This document shows, in pieces, positions 1 to 9,595 of a stretch of DNA of 64,000 nt. Each line of letters starts with the position of its first letter. Within the stretch, counting starts at the first letter, position 1. The notes under the pieces were generated by a model. It saw nothing but the letters and a program-made list of their open reading frames with translations. It searched no databases and was not told the origin of the DNA. The DNA is from Roseibium algicola. GTDB lineage: Bacteria > Pseudomonadota > Alphaproteobacteria > Rhizobiales > Stappiaceae. Both the position numbers and the translations under genes were made by a program. The stretch spans positions 1,364,001 through 1,428,000 of the forward strand of contig NZ_CP019630.1 of the NCBI RefSeq assembly GCF_001999245.1. Direction: 5' to 3'.

Positions 1-534
1 GTCATTATGCAGCAGCGCATGGTGTGCCCAGGTGACCGTGGTGCCGGAGCACAGCAGGATCAGGGTGTTGAGCAGCGGCAGGTGCCAGGGATCGAATGTT
101 TCGATGCCGGCAGGCGGCCAGTGACCGCCAGTTGCCTCGACACGGGCATACTGGATGGCTTCGCTGGTGAAGAGCGATGCATCGAAGTAGGCCCAGAACC
201 ATGCAACGAAGAACATCACTTCAGAAGCGATGAACAGCAGCATGCCGTAGCGAAGATGCAGCGAGACCACCCGGGTGTGGTGACCCTGAGCGGATTCGCG
301 AACGGTGTCGCGCCACCAGCCGAACATCACATAAAGGACGATCAGCAGCCCGATAGCGAACAGGCCCCAGCCAGTGAGATCCAGGCCAAGCAGCACGAAC
401 TCCGTGCCCTGTGCATATTTCATGAAGCCGATGGCACCCAGTGCCATGACGAATGCACCGACGGATGCGATGAACGGCCACGGACTCGGATCGACCAAGT
501 GGTAATCGTGGTTTTTGGTATGTGCCTCAGCCAT
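1..534 (-). CDS. ctaE: Cytochrome c oxidase subunit III (partial, 3' end outside window)
   Basis: This is subunit III of the aa3-type heme-copper oxidase, a membrane subunit that stabilises the catalytic core. The 178 codons in the window begin MAEAHTKNHDYHLVDPSPWP, the usual subunit III opening. They run through hydrophobic helices with the family motifs GWWRDTVRES, GHHT, LRYGMLLFIASEVMFF and WAHHALLHND. The ATG at 534 follows a GGGGAG Shine-Dalgarno. The C-terminal part, roughly a third, lies beyond position 1. It is the last visible gene of the cta run and sits 45 bp downstream of ctaG. The identity is secure. Confidence 0.95.
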   Translation of the reverse strand, partial: MAEAHTKNHDYHLVDPSPWPFIASVGAFVMALGAIGFMKYAQGTEFVLLGLDLTGWGLFAIGLLIVLYVMFGWWRDTVRESAQGHHTRVVSLHLRYGMLLFIASEVMFFVAWFWAYFDASLFTSEAIQYARVEATGGHWPPAGIETFDPWHLPLLNTLILLCSGTTVTWAHHALLHND

Positions 535-579
535 CGGCAAGCTCCCCAAAGACAGTCATTTCAAGCGCGGATGCGCCAA

Positions 580-1188
580 TCACTCGAATTTTGTTTCAGC
601 TGCGGCCTTCTCGGCCTTTGCTGCAACAGGACGTTCCGGTTCTTCTACCGGGAAGAAGGTGTAGGACAAAGTGATTTCCTTCACGTGTTTCAGCTCAGGA
701 TCCTTGTCCATTTCCGGGTCGACGAAGAAAACGACCGGCATCTGAACAGTCTCGCCGCTTTCCAGCGCCTGCTCGGTAAAGCAGAAGCATTGCAGCTTGT
801 TGAAATAGGCTCCGGCCGTCGGCGGCGACACGTTGAAAGTCGACGTGCCGACGGTCCTGCCGGAACCCGTGTTGGTTGCCACATATTCCAGTTGAGCGGT
901 TTCGCCCATCTGGAGCGTGACCGAACGCTGCACCGGTTTGAATTTCCAGGGCAGCTCGTGATTGACGTTGCCGTCGAAGCGCACGGTGATCTTGCGGTCG
1001 ATGATCACGTCGCTTTCAGCCGTGGCAACCTGCGTGGTGCCACCAAACCCGGTGACACGGCAGAAAAGATTGTAGAGCGGCACGGCGGCATAGGCCGCCC
1101 CGACCATGAACATGAACACGCCAGCGCAAACCACCGCGACCTTGCGGTTGCTGCGTGACAGGTTTGAAGTGTCTTGTCCGTTGCTCAC
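580..1188 (-). CDS. ctaG: Cytochrome c oxidase assembly protein CtaG/Cox11
   Basis: Cox11 is a membrane-anchored copper chaperone that delivers copper to the CuB site of subunit I. The 202-residue protein has a short cytoplasmic N-terminus and one membrane helix (about residues 17-37). The family signature VPLYNLFCRVTGFGGT follows, with Cys43. The copper-binding CFC pair (Cys134, Cys136) lies in KLQCFCFTEQ, followed by the conserved VFFVDPEM. Length is normal for alphaproteobacterial CtaG. The gene starts 10 bp after the small membrane protein gene, consistent with one operon. Confidence 0.95.
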   Translation of the reverse strand: MSNGQDTSNLSRSNRKVAVVCAGVFMFMVGAAYAAVPLYNLFCRVTGFGGTTQVATAESDVIIDRKITVRFDGNVNHELPWKFKPVQRSVTLQMGETAQLEYVATNTGSGRTVGTSTFNVSPPTAGAYFNKLQCFCFTEQALESGETVQMPVVFFVDPEMDKDPELKHVKEITLSYTFFPVEEPERPVAAKAEKAAAETKFE

Positions 1189-1198
1189 ACGATCTCCC

Positions 1199-1360
1199 TC
1201 AAAGCGCCCGGTCCAGGATACCGGGGCCCAGTTTGACGATGGTCACGACATAGAACAGCACGACGAGGCCGCCGAGCACGCAGGCGATTGCAATCGACCG
1301 CGACCGGCGCTTCTTCTTCTGCTCTTCGGTGAGCGCAATGCCCTGCTCTTCCTTGGCCAT
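1199..1360 (-). CDS. Small single-helix membrane protein of the cta cluster (CoxF-like)
   Basis: This 53-residue protein is encoded between ctaB and ctaG. It starts [20 protein letters not shown] and continues into one hydrophobic helix (about residues 22-43, [20 protein letters not shown]), ending GPGILDRAL. The charged, lysine/arginine-rich N-terminus followed by one helix suggests N-in orientation. Short proteins of this build occur at this position in cta clusters of many Hyphomicrobiales and are often called CoxF or cytochrome c oxidase assembly-region proteins. The stop is 5 bp from the end of ctaB on one side and 10 bp from ctaG on the other, so it is surely co-transcribed. Its function is not known to me. 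Confidence 0.8.
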   Translation of the reverse strand: MAKEEQGIALTEEQKKKRRSRSIAIACVLGGLVVLFYVVTIVKLGPGILDRAL

Positions 1361-1364
1361 CACG

Positions 1365-2300
1365 TCACACTCCTGCAATCAGGCTCTCGCCCAGAAGCAG
1401 GGCAAACAGCATGAACAGGTAAAAGATTGAAAACTTGAACAGACGCCAGCACGCGGCCTTCGCCGGATCGCCCTCGCGCTTGCGCCAGACGTCAAAGGAA
1501 AGGCCGACGAAGATGGCACTCAGAAGAGCGGATGCAATGCCGTAGACGGGGCTTGCAAAGCCAAGCAGGTAAGGCGCGACACCGATGGGTGCGAGCAGGA
1601 TGGCATAAGCCAGAATATGATGCCGTGTCACGGTCTCGCCGGCAACAACTGGCAGCATCGGGATCTTGGCGGCCTGATAGTCGCCGTTCTTGACCAGTGC
1701 CAGCGCCCAGAAGTGCGGCGGTGTCCACATGAAGATGATCAGGAAGAGCACGAAGCTTTCCAGGCTTACGCTTCCGGTAACGGCAGCCCAGCCGATCATC
1801 GGAGGAAACGCCCCGGCTGCGCCGCCGATAACAATGTTCTGCGGCGTCGAACGCTTCAGCCACATCGTATAGACGATCACGTAAAAGAAGATGGTGAAGG
1901 CCAGGAATGCACCGGCAAACCAGTTGACCAGAAGGCCGAGCAGCACAACCGAACCGATGGACAGCGTCACACCGAAGGCAAGCGCTTCCTCACGCGTGAC
2001 CTTGCCGGCCGGGATCGGCCGCTTGCGGGTGCGCGTCATGACTTCGTCGATGTCGGCGTCGTACCACATGTTGAGCGCGCCGGAAGCGCCCGCTCCGATG
2101 GCAATGCACAGGATCGCGACAACGCCCAGCACTGGATGCACGGAGCCTGGTGCCAGCATCAGGCCGACAAAAGCGGTGAAGATGACCAGAGACATCACAC
2201 GCGGCTTCAGGAGCGCCACATAGTCGCTCACCGATCCCATGCCGCCGTCCCAGACAGCGGTTTCCTGGCTCATCATATCCTGGCGCTCAACGAGCGACAT
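1365..2300 (-). CDS. ctaB: Protoheme IX farnesyltransferase (heme O synthase)
   Basis: This integral membrane UbiA-family prenyltransferase attaches a farnesyl group to protoheme to give heme O, the precursor of heme A for the oxidase. The protein is 311 residues from the ATG at 2300, which follows AAGGA with good spacing. The frame is open upstream to 2363, but that extension has no ribosome binding site. The first aspartate-rich motif is N77-MWY-D81-ADI-D85, followed by RKRPIPAGK. Around eight or nine hydrophobic helices are visible. It lies 150 bp downstream of ctaD with a hairpin in the gap, suggesting partial termination between them. Confidence 0.95.
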   Translation of the reverse strand: MSLVERQDMMSQETAVWDGGMGSVSDYVALLKPRVMSLVIFTAFVGLMLAPGSVHPVLGVVAILCIAIGAGASGALNMWYDADIDEVMTRTRKRPIPAGKVTREEALAFGVTLSIGSVVLLGLLVNWFAGAFLAFTIFFYVIVYTMWLKRSTPQNIVIGGAAGAFPPMIGWAAVTGSVSLESFVLFLIIFMWTPPHFWALALVKNGDYQAAKIPMLPVVAGETVTRHHILAYAILLAPIGVAPYLLGFASPVYGIASALLSAIFVGLSFDVWRKREGDPAKAACWRLFKFSIFYLFMLFALLLGESLIAGV

Positions 2301-2388
2301 AGGCGCGTCCTTTGAATTCTTGTTTTCTTCCGCGATCCAGGGATCGCGCATCCGGGTGCACATGGCCCGGCAGATTTCTTTAAAGGGA

Positions 2389-2415
2389 GCACCGCGCCGG
2401 CAACCGGCGCGGTGC
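2389..2415 (-). terminator. Perfect 12-bp hairpin between ctaD and ctaB
   Basis: A perfect inverted repeat (GCACCGCGCCGG, 3-base spacer, CCGGCGCGGTGC) lies 35 bp after the ctaD stop. On the minus strand it is followed by CTCCCTTTAAAG, not by a clean T run. It could be a leaky terminator, or an mRNA-stabilising structure that protects the 3' end of the abundant ctaD message. The hairpin is seen directly; its role is inferred. Confidence 0.45.
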
Positions 2416-2450
2416 TGATCTTGACCGGGAGGCGAACCTCCCGCCGCGAA

Positions 2451-4061
<1,611 letters not shown>

Positions 4062-4123
4062 TCAGACTTTCTCAGCGGCGCTGCATGTCATCGCGCGCAT
4101 CGCCAAACAGGATCGCCGCCACA

Positions 4124-5050
4124 TTATTTCGCGGCGACAGAGATCTCTTCCAGCTTGCCTGCGGCAGCCACTTTCTTCGCATCGGCGATCGATGCCAGGA
4201 GCTGCTGGTTGGCAGTGTCCAGATCGTCCTGGGCGGCAGTTGACCAGGTCTGGAACTGATCCTTGGAAACCACCCGGATTGCGATCGGCATGAAGGCATG
4301 GTCCTTGCCGCAAAGCTCGGAACACTGACCGTAGTAGACGCCTTCCTCGCGAGCGTGGAACCAGGTTTCGTTCAAACGGCCCGGGATGGCGTCGATCTTA
4401 ACGCCGAAGGACGGCATCGCGAAGGCGTGGATAACATCTTCGGAGGTCACCTGGACGCGAACAGTGGTGTCGACCGGAATGACGAGATCGTAGTCAACGG
4501 ACAGAAGGCGCGGAACTTCGTTCAGCGTCACGCCGCGAGCGTCTGCAACAGCCTGGCGCTCGTCGTCCTTGACCATGATGGAGTCGAAGGAGAGCTCACC
4601 CATGTTCTCATCGGTGTACTCATAGCCCCAGTACCACTGGTACCCGGTCGCCTTGATGGTCATCTCGTATTCGGGAATGTCCAGCTGCTTGTAGAGCAGG
4701 CGGAAAGACGGGATCGCGATCACGACCAGAATCAGGATCGGAGCAACCGTCCAGACCACTTCGATCATGGTGTTGTGCGATGTCCTGGACGGAACCGGGT
4801 TCTTTTTCGCGCTGAAGCGGGTCATGCAGACGATCAGCAGCGCAAGCACGAACAGCGTGATTACGGTGATGATCACCAGGGTGAACCCGTTGAACCAGGT
4901 AATGTCGTCCATTACATCGGTGACAGAGGCCTGAAAGCCCAACTGCCATTCCTTGATGCCGGATTCCGCTGCCAGGGCCGCTGTCGACACTCCAGCAAAA
5001 GTTGCCGCCGCACCGGCCATAGTCATGAGACGCTTGAAGACTGCCTTCAC
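4124..5050 (-). CDS. ctaC: Cytochrome c oxidase subunit II
   Basis: Subunit II carries the dinuclear CuA centre that receives electrons from cytochrome c. I place the start at the GTG at 5050, preceded by GAAGGGAG at good spacing; an ATG at 5071 would add seven residues but has poor spacing. A signal peptide (KAVFKRLMTMAGAAATF through AALA) is followed by two membrane helices and a periplasmic cupredoxin domain. CuA ligands are the histidine in DVIHAFAMPSFG and the cysteines, histidine and methionine in CSELCGKDHAFM. The aromatic electron-entry patch YQWYWGYEY is present. It is the first gene of the visible cta run. Confidence 0.96.
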   Translation of the reverse strand: MKAVFKRLMTMAGAAATFAGVSTAALAAESGIKEWQLGFQASVTDVMDDITWFNGFTLVIITVITLFVLALLIVCMTRFSAKKNPVPSRTSHNTMIEVVWTVAPILILVVIAIPSFRLLYKQLDIPEYEMTIKATGYQWYWGYEYTDENMGELSFDSIMVKDDERQAVADARGVTLNEVPRLLSVDYDLVIPVDTTVRVQVTSEDVIHAFAMPSFGVKIDAIPGRLNETWFHAREEGVYYGQCSELCGKDHAFMPIAIRVVSKDQFQTWSTAAQDDLDTANQQLLASIADAKKVAAAGKLEEISVAAK

Positions 5051-5571
5051 GTCCGCGCTCCCTTCCCTCATCCGCCTGAAATGGCGGAAAATGCTAAATT
5101 TCCGGACTCAGATCCGGTCCAATCCGGTGCGGCAGTAGCGGGCTTGGCGGCGCTGCGCAAGCCAAATCTGCTGCGTCCTGGAGTTGGACAAGGTCATGAG
5201 TTTGACCGGACTATAACCACAAACTCATATAAAGGGCGATGGCTACCATCGGGCATAGCGGCGATGTGCCGCATCATTCCACCGACACCTTTGAGCCGCA
5301 CAAAAACCACAAGAAACGCCGGGCTGCAACGGAATTTCCAACTTTTCACAGCCACCTGAAGCTCTCTGCCATTTGACACGGGTCAAGGACATGCGAATTT
5401 TCGACAAGAATTGCGGCTAATCCTTAGGTTCCTGAACCGCCGGACTGGAAACGTGCGCCGTCATGCGGCAATGTCTGGCCTAGAATTACACCTTGATTCG
5501 CCAAGCAGGCCGCATCTTTTTATGCCGGGCCGACCAAAAGCGAACCGGACAACGATTGACTGGAGGATTTC
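5051..5571. other. Divergent intergenic region between ctaC and the IalB-family gene
   Basis: About 520 bases without a convincing gene. It must hold the promoter of the cta operon (minus) and of the IalB-family gene (plus). AT-richer patches lie at about 5205-5235 and 5380-5420. The only recognisable site is the FNR/FixK-like palindrome at 5373-5386, listed separately. A minus-strand open frame of 61 codons at 5194-5379 has no ribosome binding site and no family resemblance. Confidence 0.6.
5373..5386. promoter_or_regulatory. FNR/FixK/FnrL-like binding site
   Basis: The sequence TTGACACGGGTCAA is a perfect dyad (TTGAC-N4-GTCAA) that fits the FNR-family consensus TTGA-N6-TCAA. It lies about 320 bp upstream of ctaC and 185 bp upstream of the IalB-family gene. 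Oxygen-responsive FNR/FixK regulators commonly control terminal oxidases in alphaproteobacteria, so the site is plausible here. The assignment is pattern-based only. Confidence 0.5.
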
Positions 5572-6132
5572 TTGTCAACCCAATTGCCGCAGTCACTGGC
5601 TGCCCGCCCTAATGGACGTTCCAGACTGTCTTTTTCCAAACTCGCGGCCGTTGCCGGGATCGTCTTCAGTTCGTTGACTTACGGAAATCTGCCCGCCGCG
5701 GCACAAGGCGAGGTCCGCTCGACTCACGGCGACTGGCAAATGCGCTGCGACACGCCTCCCGGTTCCACCGGTGACCAGTGCGCGCTGATCCAGAACGTCA
5801 CTGCGGCCGACCGGGAAAACGTCGGGCTTTCCGTGATCATTCTGAAAACCGCCGACAAGCAGGCCCGCATTCTCAGGGTTCTCGCACCGCTCGGCGTGTT
5901 GCTGCCGTCTGGTCTTGGCCTCAGGGTCGACAACGCCGATATCGGCCGGGCCGGTTTCGTCCGCTGTCTTCCGAACGGCTGCATTGCCGAGGTCATTCTC
6001 GAAGAAGATCTGCTGAGCAAATTGCAGGCCGGCTCTCAGGCGACCTTCATCATCTTCCAGACCCCGGAAGAAGGGATCGGCATCCCGATTTCTCTGAATG
6101 GGTTCTCTGCAGGCTTCGACGCCCTGCCCTGA
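5572..6132 (+). CDS. Invasion-associated locus B (IalB) family protein
   Basis: This is a secreted protein of the IalB family, named after the Bartonella invasion locus and widespread in Hyphomicrobiales as envelope proteins of uncertain role. It starts at a TTG at 5572 behind a strong GGAGG (spacer ATTTC). Its 186 residues have a positively charged N-terminus and a hydrophobic signal segment (about residues 21-43) ending near AAAQ. The family motif HGDWQMRCD comes next, then paired cysteines (CDTPPG, QCALIQ, CLPNGCIA). A clear terminator follows. The family assignment is good; the biological role is unknown. Confidence 0.85.
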   Translation: MSTQLPQSLAARPNGRSRLSFSKLAAVAGIVFSSLTYGNLPAAAQGEVRSTHGDWQMRCDTPPGSTGDQCALIQNVTAADRENVGLSVIILKTADKQARILRVLAPLGVLLPSGLGLRVDNADIGRAGFVRCLPNGCIAEVILEEDLLSKLQAGSQATFIIFQTPEEGIGIPISLNGFSAGFDALP

Positions 6133-6156
6133 CGCGGAAACGCAAGCAACCAAACG

Positions 6157-6187
6157 AAAGGCGCCCATTCGGCGCCTTTTTTGTTTC
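6157..6187. terminator. Rho-independent terminator between convergent genes
   Basis: The stem AAAGGCGCC / GGCGCCTTT with loop CATTC is followed by a T-rich tract. It lies between the stop of the IalB-family gene and the end of the convergent antiporter gene, so it serves the plus strand. The A run on the other side may let it work in both directions. Confidence 0.85.
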
Positions 6188-6214
6188 CGAAATCCTGGTG
6201 ATGAGCCTTGCCGC

Positions 6215-8008
6215 CTATTCCGCGGCTGGCGCGTCAGGAGCGTTCGCCTCCATCGACCGGCGCGGCGTTACCTTGTGCAGCTTGTCGGCGCCGGCAAACA
6301 TGCCCTCACGCAGTTGCTGGGCAAGCCGCTCCTCGTCCCGGTCGCGAACGTCTTCCTCGATCTGGTCGATTCGGTCGAGGGGAGTTCCCAGTGCCTCGAG
6401 TGCCGCCCGGCCGAAGACGACGCTTGATTCGAAGGTTTCACGAATCTGGAAATCGACGCCCCGTTTGGTGAGATCCAGCATATGCGCGCGGTCCGTCGCC
6501 CGGCAGAAGATCAGCGCCTCGGGGAAGCCTTCTCGAACGAGGTCGATGGCCTTGCCCATCACCTTGTCGTTCTCGATACACATGGCAACCAATGTTGCCT
6601 TGCCCGCCCCAGCCGCCGCCAAAACGTCTGCCCGCGTCGCATCGCCGTAATAGACCTTGTAGCCCTGCTTGCGGGCGTAAGCGATACGGTCCGGCCGGTT
6701 GTCGATGGCGGTGATCTCAAGACCTTCGGATGTCAGGAACTGGGCCACCACCATGCCGAAGCGGCCGAAGCCGATCACCAGCACGGTCGGAGTTGCCTCC
6801 TCGAATGTCTCGATCGACGGGTTTTCAACACCCCGTGCCTTGACCCTGGCCGCCAGCCGGTCCAGCCCAAGGCAGGCAACCGGCGTCAGCAACATGGTCA
6901 AGACCACAATCGCGTTCAGCTGGTTGACGGCCTGATAGCTCAACAGGCGTTCGCCGACAGCGGCGGTGAACAGGACAAAGGCAAATTCACCACCTTGAGG
7001 CAGCGTGACGGCAATGCGCAATGCATCGGAATTCGGCGAGCCGGTGCCCCGTGACAGAGCCCAAAGGAATATGCCCTTCACACCCATCACACAGATGACG
7101 CCGATTGCGAGGATTTCCCAGTGGGTCATCACCAGGTAGACATCAAGCGACATGCCGACGGCGACAAAGAACAGGCCCATGAGCAAAGACCGGAAGGGCT
7201 CGATGTCGGCTTCAAGCGTATGGCGAAAACTCGATTCGGCCAGCAGAACACCTGCCAGGAACGCCCCGAGCGCCATCGACAGGCCGACCGCATGCATGAT
7301 GCCGGCACTGCCAAGAGCGACGAGGAGAGCGGCTGTCAGCATGACCTCGCGCGCGCGGCTTGCCGCCAGCAGCAGGAAAATCGGCGACACCAGATATCGG
7401 CCAGTCAGGACTACGGCAGCCACCGCCGCCAGAACGATCAGGATCTCGCTCGCGATCTGGGTATAGGTGGACGGCCCTTCCCCGGGCGCCAGGATGGCGA
7501 CCATCGCAAGCAGTGGCACGATGGCGATATCCTGAAGCAACAGGATGCCGAACGCCCGCTGGCCGTAGGCTGAGGAAAGTTGTCCGCGTTCCTGCAGGAT
7601 CTGCAGCGCGAACGCGGTGGAAGAAAGCGCCAGGCCGAAGCCAGCAACCAGAGAGGTGGTGAAGGAATATCCAAACAGCCGCCCTATGGCGTAGAAGGTC
7701 ACACCGGTCAGAAGCACCTGGGCCGTTCCAAGGCCGAAGATGTCACGCTTCATCCGCCAGAGTTTTCGCGGGTCCAGCTCCAGACCGATGACAAACAGCA
7801 GCAGGACGACGCCAAGTTCGGCGACATGAAGCACGTCCTCGCCCGAGCCGAGAAGCTTTAGGCCGTGCGGGCCTATAACGGCTCCGGCAGCGAGATAACC
7901 GACCACCGATCCAAGCCCCAGCCTTTTGGCGATCGGAACGGCGACGACCGTCGCGGCCAGAAACACGATCGATTCGGCAAAAAACGGAGGGGCTCCTTCT
8001 GCTGCCAT
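6215..8008 (-). CDS. KefB/KefC-type monovalent cation:proton antiporter (CPA2) with RCK domain
   Basis: This inner-membrane cation/proton antiporter is 597 residues. The N-terminal ~380 residues form about 12 helices of the Na_H_Exchanger fold, including LLLQDIAIVPLL with Asp160 and PQGGEFAFVLF. The C-terminal RCK/TrkA-N domain begins near residue 408 with the nucleotide-binding GFGRFG (413-418) and an acidic residue at the end of the second strand (AIDNRPD, Asp436). The architecture matches glutathione-gated potassium efflux systems, but gating by glutathione adducts is inferred. No kefF/kefG-type ancillary gene is adjacent. The N-terminus MAAEGAPPFFAESIVFLA fits the family. Confidence 0.9.
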   Translation of the reverse strand: MAAEGAPPFFAESIVFLAATVVAVPIAKRLGLGSVVGYLAAGAVIGPHGLKLLGSGEDVLHVAELGVVLLLFVIGLELDPRKLWRMKRDIFGLGTAQVLLTGVTFYAIGRLFGYSFTTSLVAGFGLALSSTAFALQILQERGQLSSAYGQRAFGILLLQDIAIVPLLAMVAILAPGEGPSTYTQIASEILIVLAAVAAVVLTGRYLVSPIFLLLAASRAREVMLTAALLVALGSAGIMHAVGLSMALGAFLAGVLLAESSFRHTLEADIEPFRSLLMGLFFVAVGMSLDVYLVMTHWEILAIGVICVMGVKGIFLWALSRGTGSPNSDALRIAVTLPQGGEFAFVLFTAAVGERLLSYQAVNQLNAIVVLTMLLTPVACLGLDRLAARVKARGVENPSIETFEEATPTVLVIGFGRFGMVVAQFLTSEGLEITAIDNRPDRIAYARKQGYKVYYGDATRADVLAAAGAGKATLVAMCIENDKVMGKAIDLVREGFPEALIFCRATDRAHMLDLTKRGVDFQIRETFESSVVFGRAALEALGTPLDRIDQIEEDVRDRDEERLAQQLREGMFAGADKLHKVTPRRSMEANAPDAPAAE

Positions 8009-8308
8009 TCCTTCTCCTTAACCGCATGGTCCCGACACGTCGCCTTCTTGTTTCATGCGACTTCTGCTCACTTCAACGATATCAGAGAATACGCCCTATC
8101 CTTTAATCAAATCCAGCGACTGCAGCAAAAAAGTGCTTTATTTTCAATCAAAGGACAGCCCCACGCGCCGAGAACCGCACAAGCTGATTGCACGTTGGAT
8201 ATTTGCTGCGTAGCGTTGCAGATGTCCGGTGAAAAAGTCTGGCAGGCAACGTCCAGTCCAAAGGCTGGCTATCTATCCCTGTACTCCAAGACGGAGCTCT
8301 TGCACCGC
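8009..8308. other. Intergenic region upstream of the beta-helix gene
   Basis: 300 bases, AT-richer than its surroundings between about 8070 and 8160. It presumably carries the promoters of the divergent antiporter and beta-helix genes. I see no convincing operator. Part of it (from 8222) could be coding if the beta-helix gene starts earlier. Confidence 0.5.
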
Positions 8309-8923
8309 ATGTCCGATCTGTTTGCCTCAATCGATGCCGCACGCCTTGCCTGCGGGTTTCTGCCGCTGTCTCAGATGATGGAAATCCTGGACGGAAATCA
8401 TGTTCTGGATCCCTTTTCCACGCTGGTTTCCGCAGGCGTATCGGCGGGCAGGAACAACATCTTTTATCCGGGCGTCACGCTGAAGGCCTCATCCGGAGCG
8501 GAGATCCGGCTGGGCGACGACAACATTGTGCACTCCGGCAGCCATTTCGAAGCGTCGAACGGCAATATTCTGATCGGTAGCAAGAACCAGTTCGGCGAAG
8601 GCGGATTTACCGCCAAGGCCAACAGGCCCGGCGCGGAAATCCGGATCGGCAGCCATGGCCGGTTCCTCAACAACCCGGCCCTGTTCGGCAGATGCATGCT
8701 GGGAGACGGCAGTCAGATCCTCGGCAATATCACGGTCGACAGTTGTACGCTGTCGGACGGAGGTTCCTTTCAGGAAGATGATCCGGACATGAGAGGCGGT
8801 CTGCTGAAAGGAAGCGGCGTTGCCAGGAACCTGAGCGTGGCACGCGGCATGGTGATAGCCGGAAACGGGACTTTCAGTTCGGAAGACCTGCTGCCTCAAA
8901 GGCACTTTCACCCAAAGCCCTGA
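8309..8923 (+). CDS. Left-handed beta-helix-like protein of unknown function
   Basis: The protein is about 204 residues from the ATG at 8309. An in-frame ATG at 8222 would add 29 residues, but codon use before 8309 is less typical. After an alpha-helical start (MSDLFASIDAARLACGF) it has short repeats with hydrophobic-Gly spacing (IRLGDDNIVHSG, ILIGSKNQFGEGG, IRIGSHGRF, CMLGDGSQILGN). These resemble the hexapeptide turns of a left-handed beta helix, as in trimeric acyltransferases. I see no acceptor- or CoA-binding motif and no clear catalytic histidine, so I do not call an enzyme. It lies divergent from the antiporter gene. Confidence 0.65.
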   Translation: MSDLFASIDAARLACGFLPLSQMMEILDGNHVLDPFSTLVSAGVSAGRNNIFYPGVTLKASSGAEIRLGDDNIVHSGSHFEASNGNILIGSKNQFGEGGFTAKANRPGAEIRIGSHGRFLNNPALFGRCMLGDGSQILGNITVDSCTLSDGGSFQEDDPDMRGGLLKGSGVARNLSVARGMVIAGNGTFSSEDLLPQRHFHPKP

Positions 8924-8959
8924 CTGAAACACACTGATCGCGCAAACCTGCGTTCCGGA

Positions 8960-9574
8960 TCAGATCAGCCGGCAAGTCCTCAGGAACGTTCCAAGGCCAT
9001 CCGCAGTCACATAGTGATGGCCCTTCAACCCGGCGTTCTGCGCCCCTACTATGTTTTCCGCTCGGTCATCGACAAACGCACTTTCCTCGGGACCATAGCC
9101 GTAGCGGCCGCAGATGCGCTCAAAGACCAGCGGATCAGGCTTGCGGGCTCCAAACTCAGCCGAGACATGGGCTTTCTCACCGAAAATTTCGACCGTTTCC
9201 GGCGCGCAGATGGGCAAGGCATCCTTCAAGAGCATGCCGTTGTTGGTCAGCAGCGCAATGTCTGCGGTCGCCTTCAGGCGGCGGACAAGCGACAAGACAT
9301 CCCGGCGCGGGCGCATCATCTGCCGGCGCACATCCGCCCAGGTTTCGAAGTCGATCGGAAACTCGAGCAGTCTTGCAAATTGCTCCAGATAGGCATCGGC
9401 CGTTGCAGGATCTCCCGCCTCGGCTGCATTCTCGTGAGGACCGCCCCAGACCGAGCAATCAATATCGGCCGCAGGCCTTCCTGTCAGCTCTTCAAGCAAC
9501 TTCAAGCGGATCTGGTGGTCGTAGTCGTAGAGCACCAGATCCATATCGAAGATGACGAATTTTATGTCCGGCAT
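8960..9574 (-). CDS. HAD-superfamily hydrolase (subfamily IA)
   Basis: This 204-residue soluble phosphatase-like protein has all four HAD motifs. Motif I is FDMDLVLYD, with the nucleophile Asp9 and general acid Asp11. Motif II is LLTNNG, motif III the lysine of RKPDP and motif IV FVDDRAEN. The helical cap lies between motifs I and II (about residues 15-95). The substrate cannot be read from the sequence; sugar or nucleotide phosphates are typical. It lies 21 bp downstream of tldD on the same strand, probably in one transcript. Confidence 0.85.
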   Translation of the reverse strand: MPDIKFVIFDMDLVLYDYDHQIRLKLLEELTGRPAADIDCSVWGGPHENAAEAGDPATADAYLEQFARLLEFPIDFETWADVRRQMMRPRRDVLSLVRRLKATADIALLTNNGMLLKDALPICAPETVEIFGEKAHVSAEFGARKPDPLVFERICGRYGYGPEESAFVDDRAENIVGAQNAGLKGHHYVTADGLGTFLRTCRLI

Positions 9575-9595
9575 AGGTCCTTCCAGGCGGCCTTG

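Noticed and set aside
7..1158. 383-codon plus-strand open frame opposite ctaE and ctaG
   Set aside because: It is antisense to two clear family members; its length comes from high-GC third positions, and the translation is rich in His, Arg and Gln with no family resemblance.
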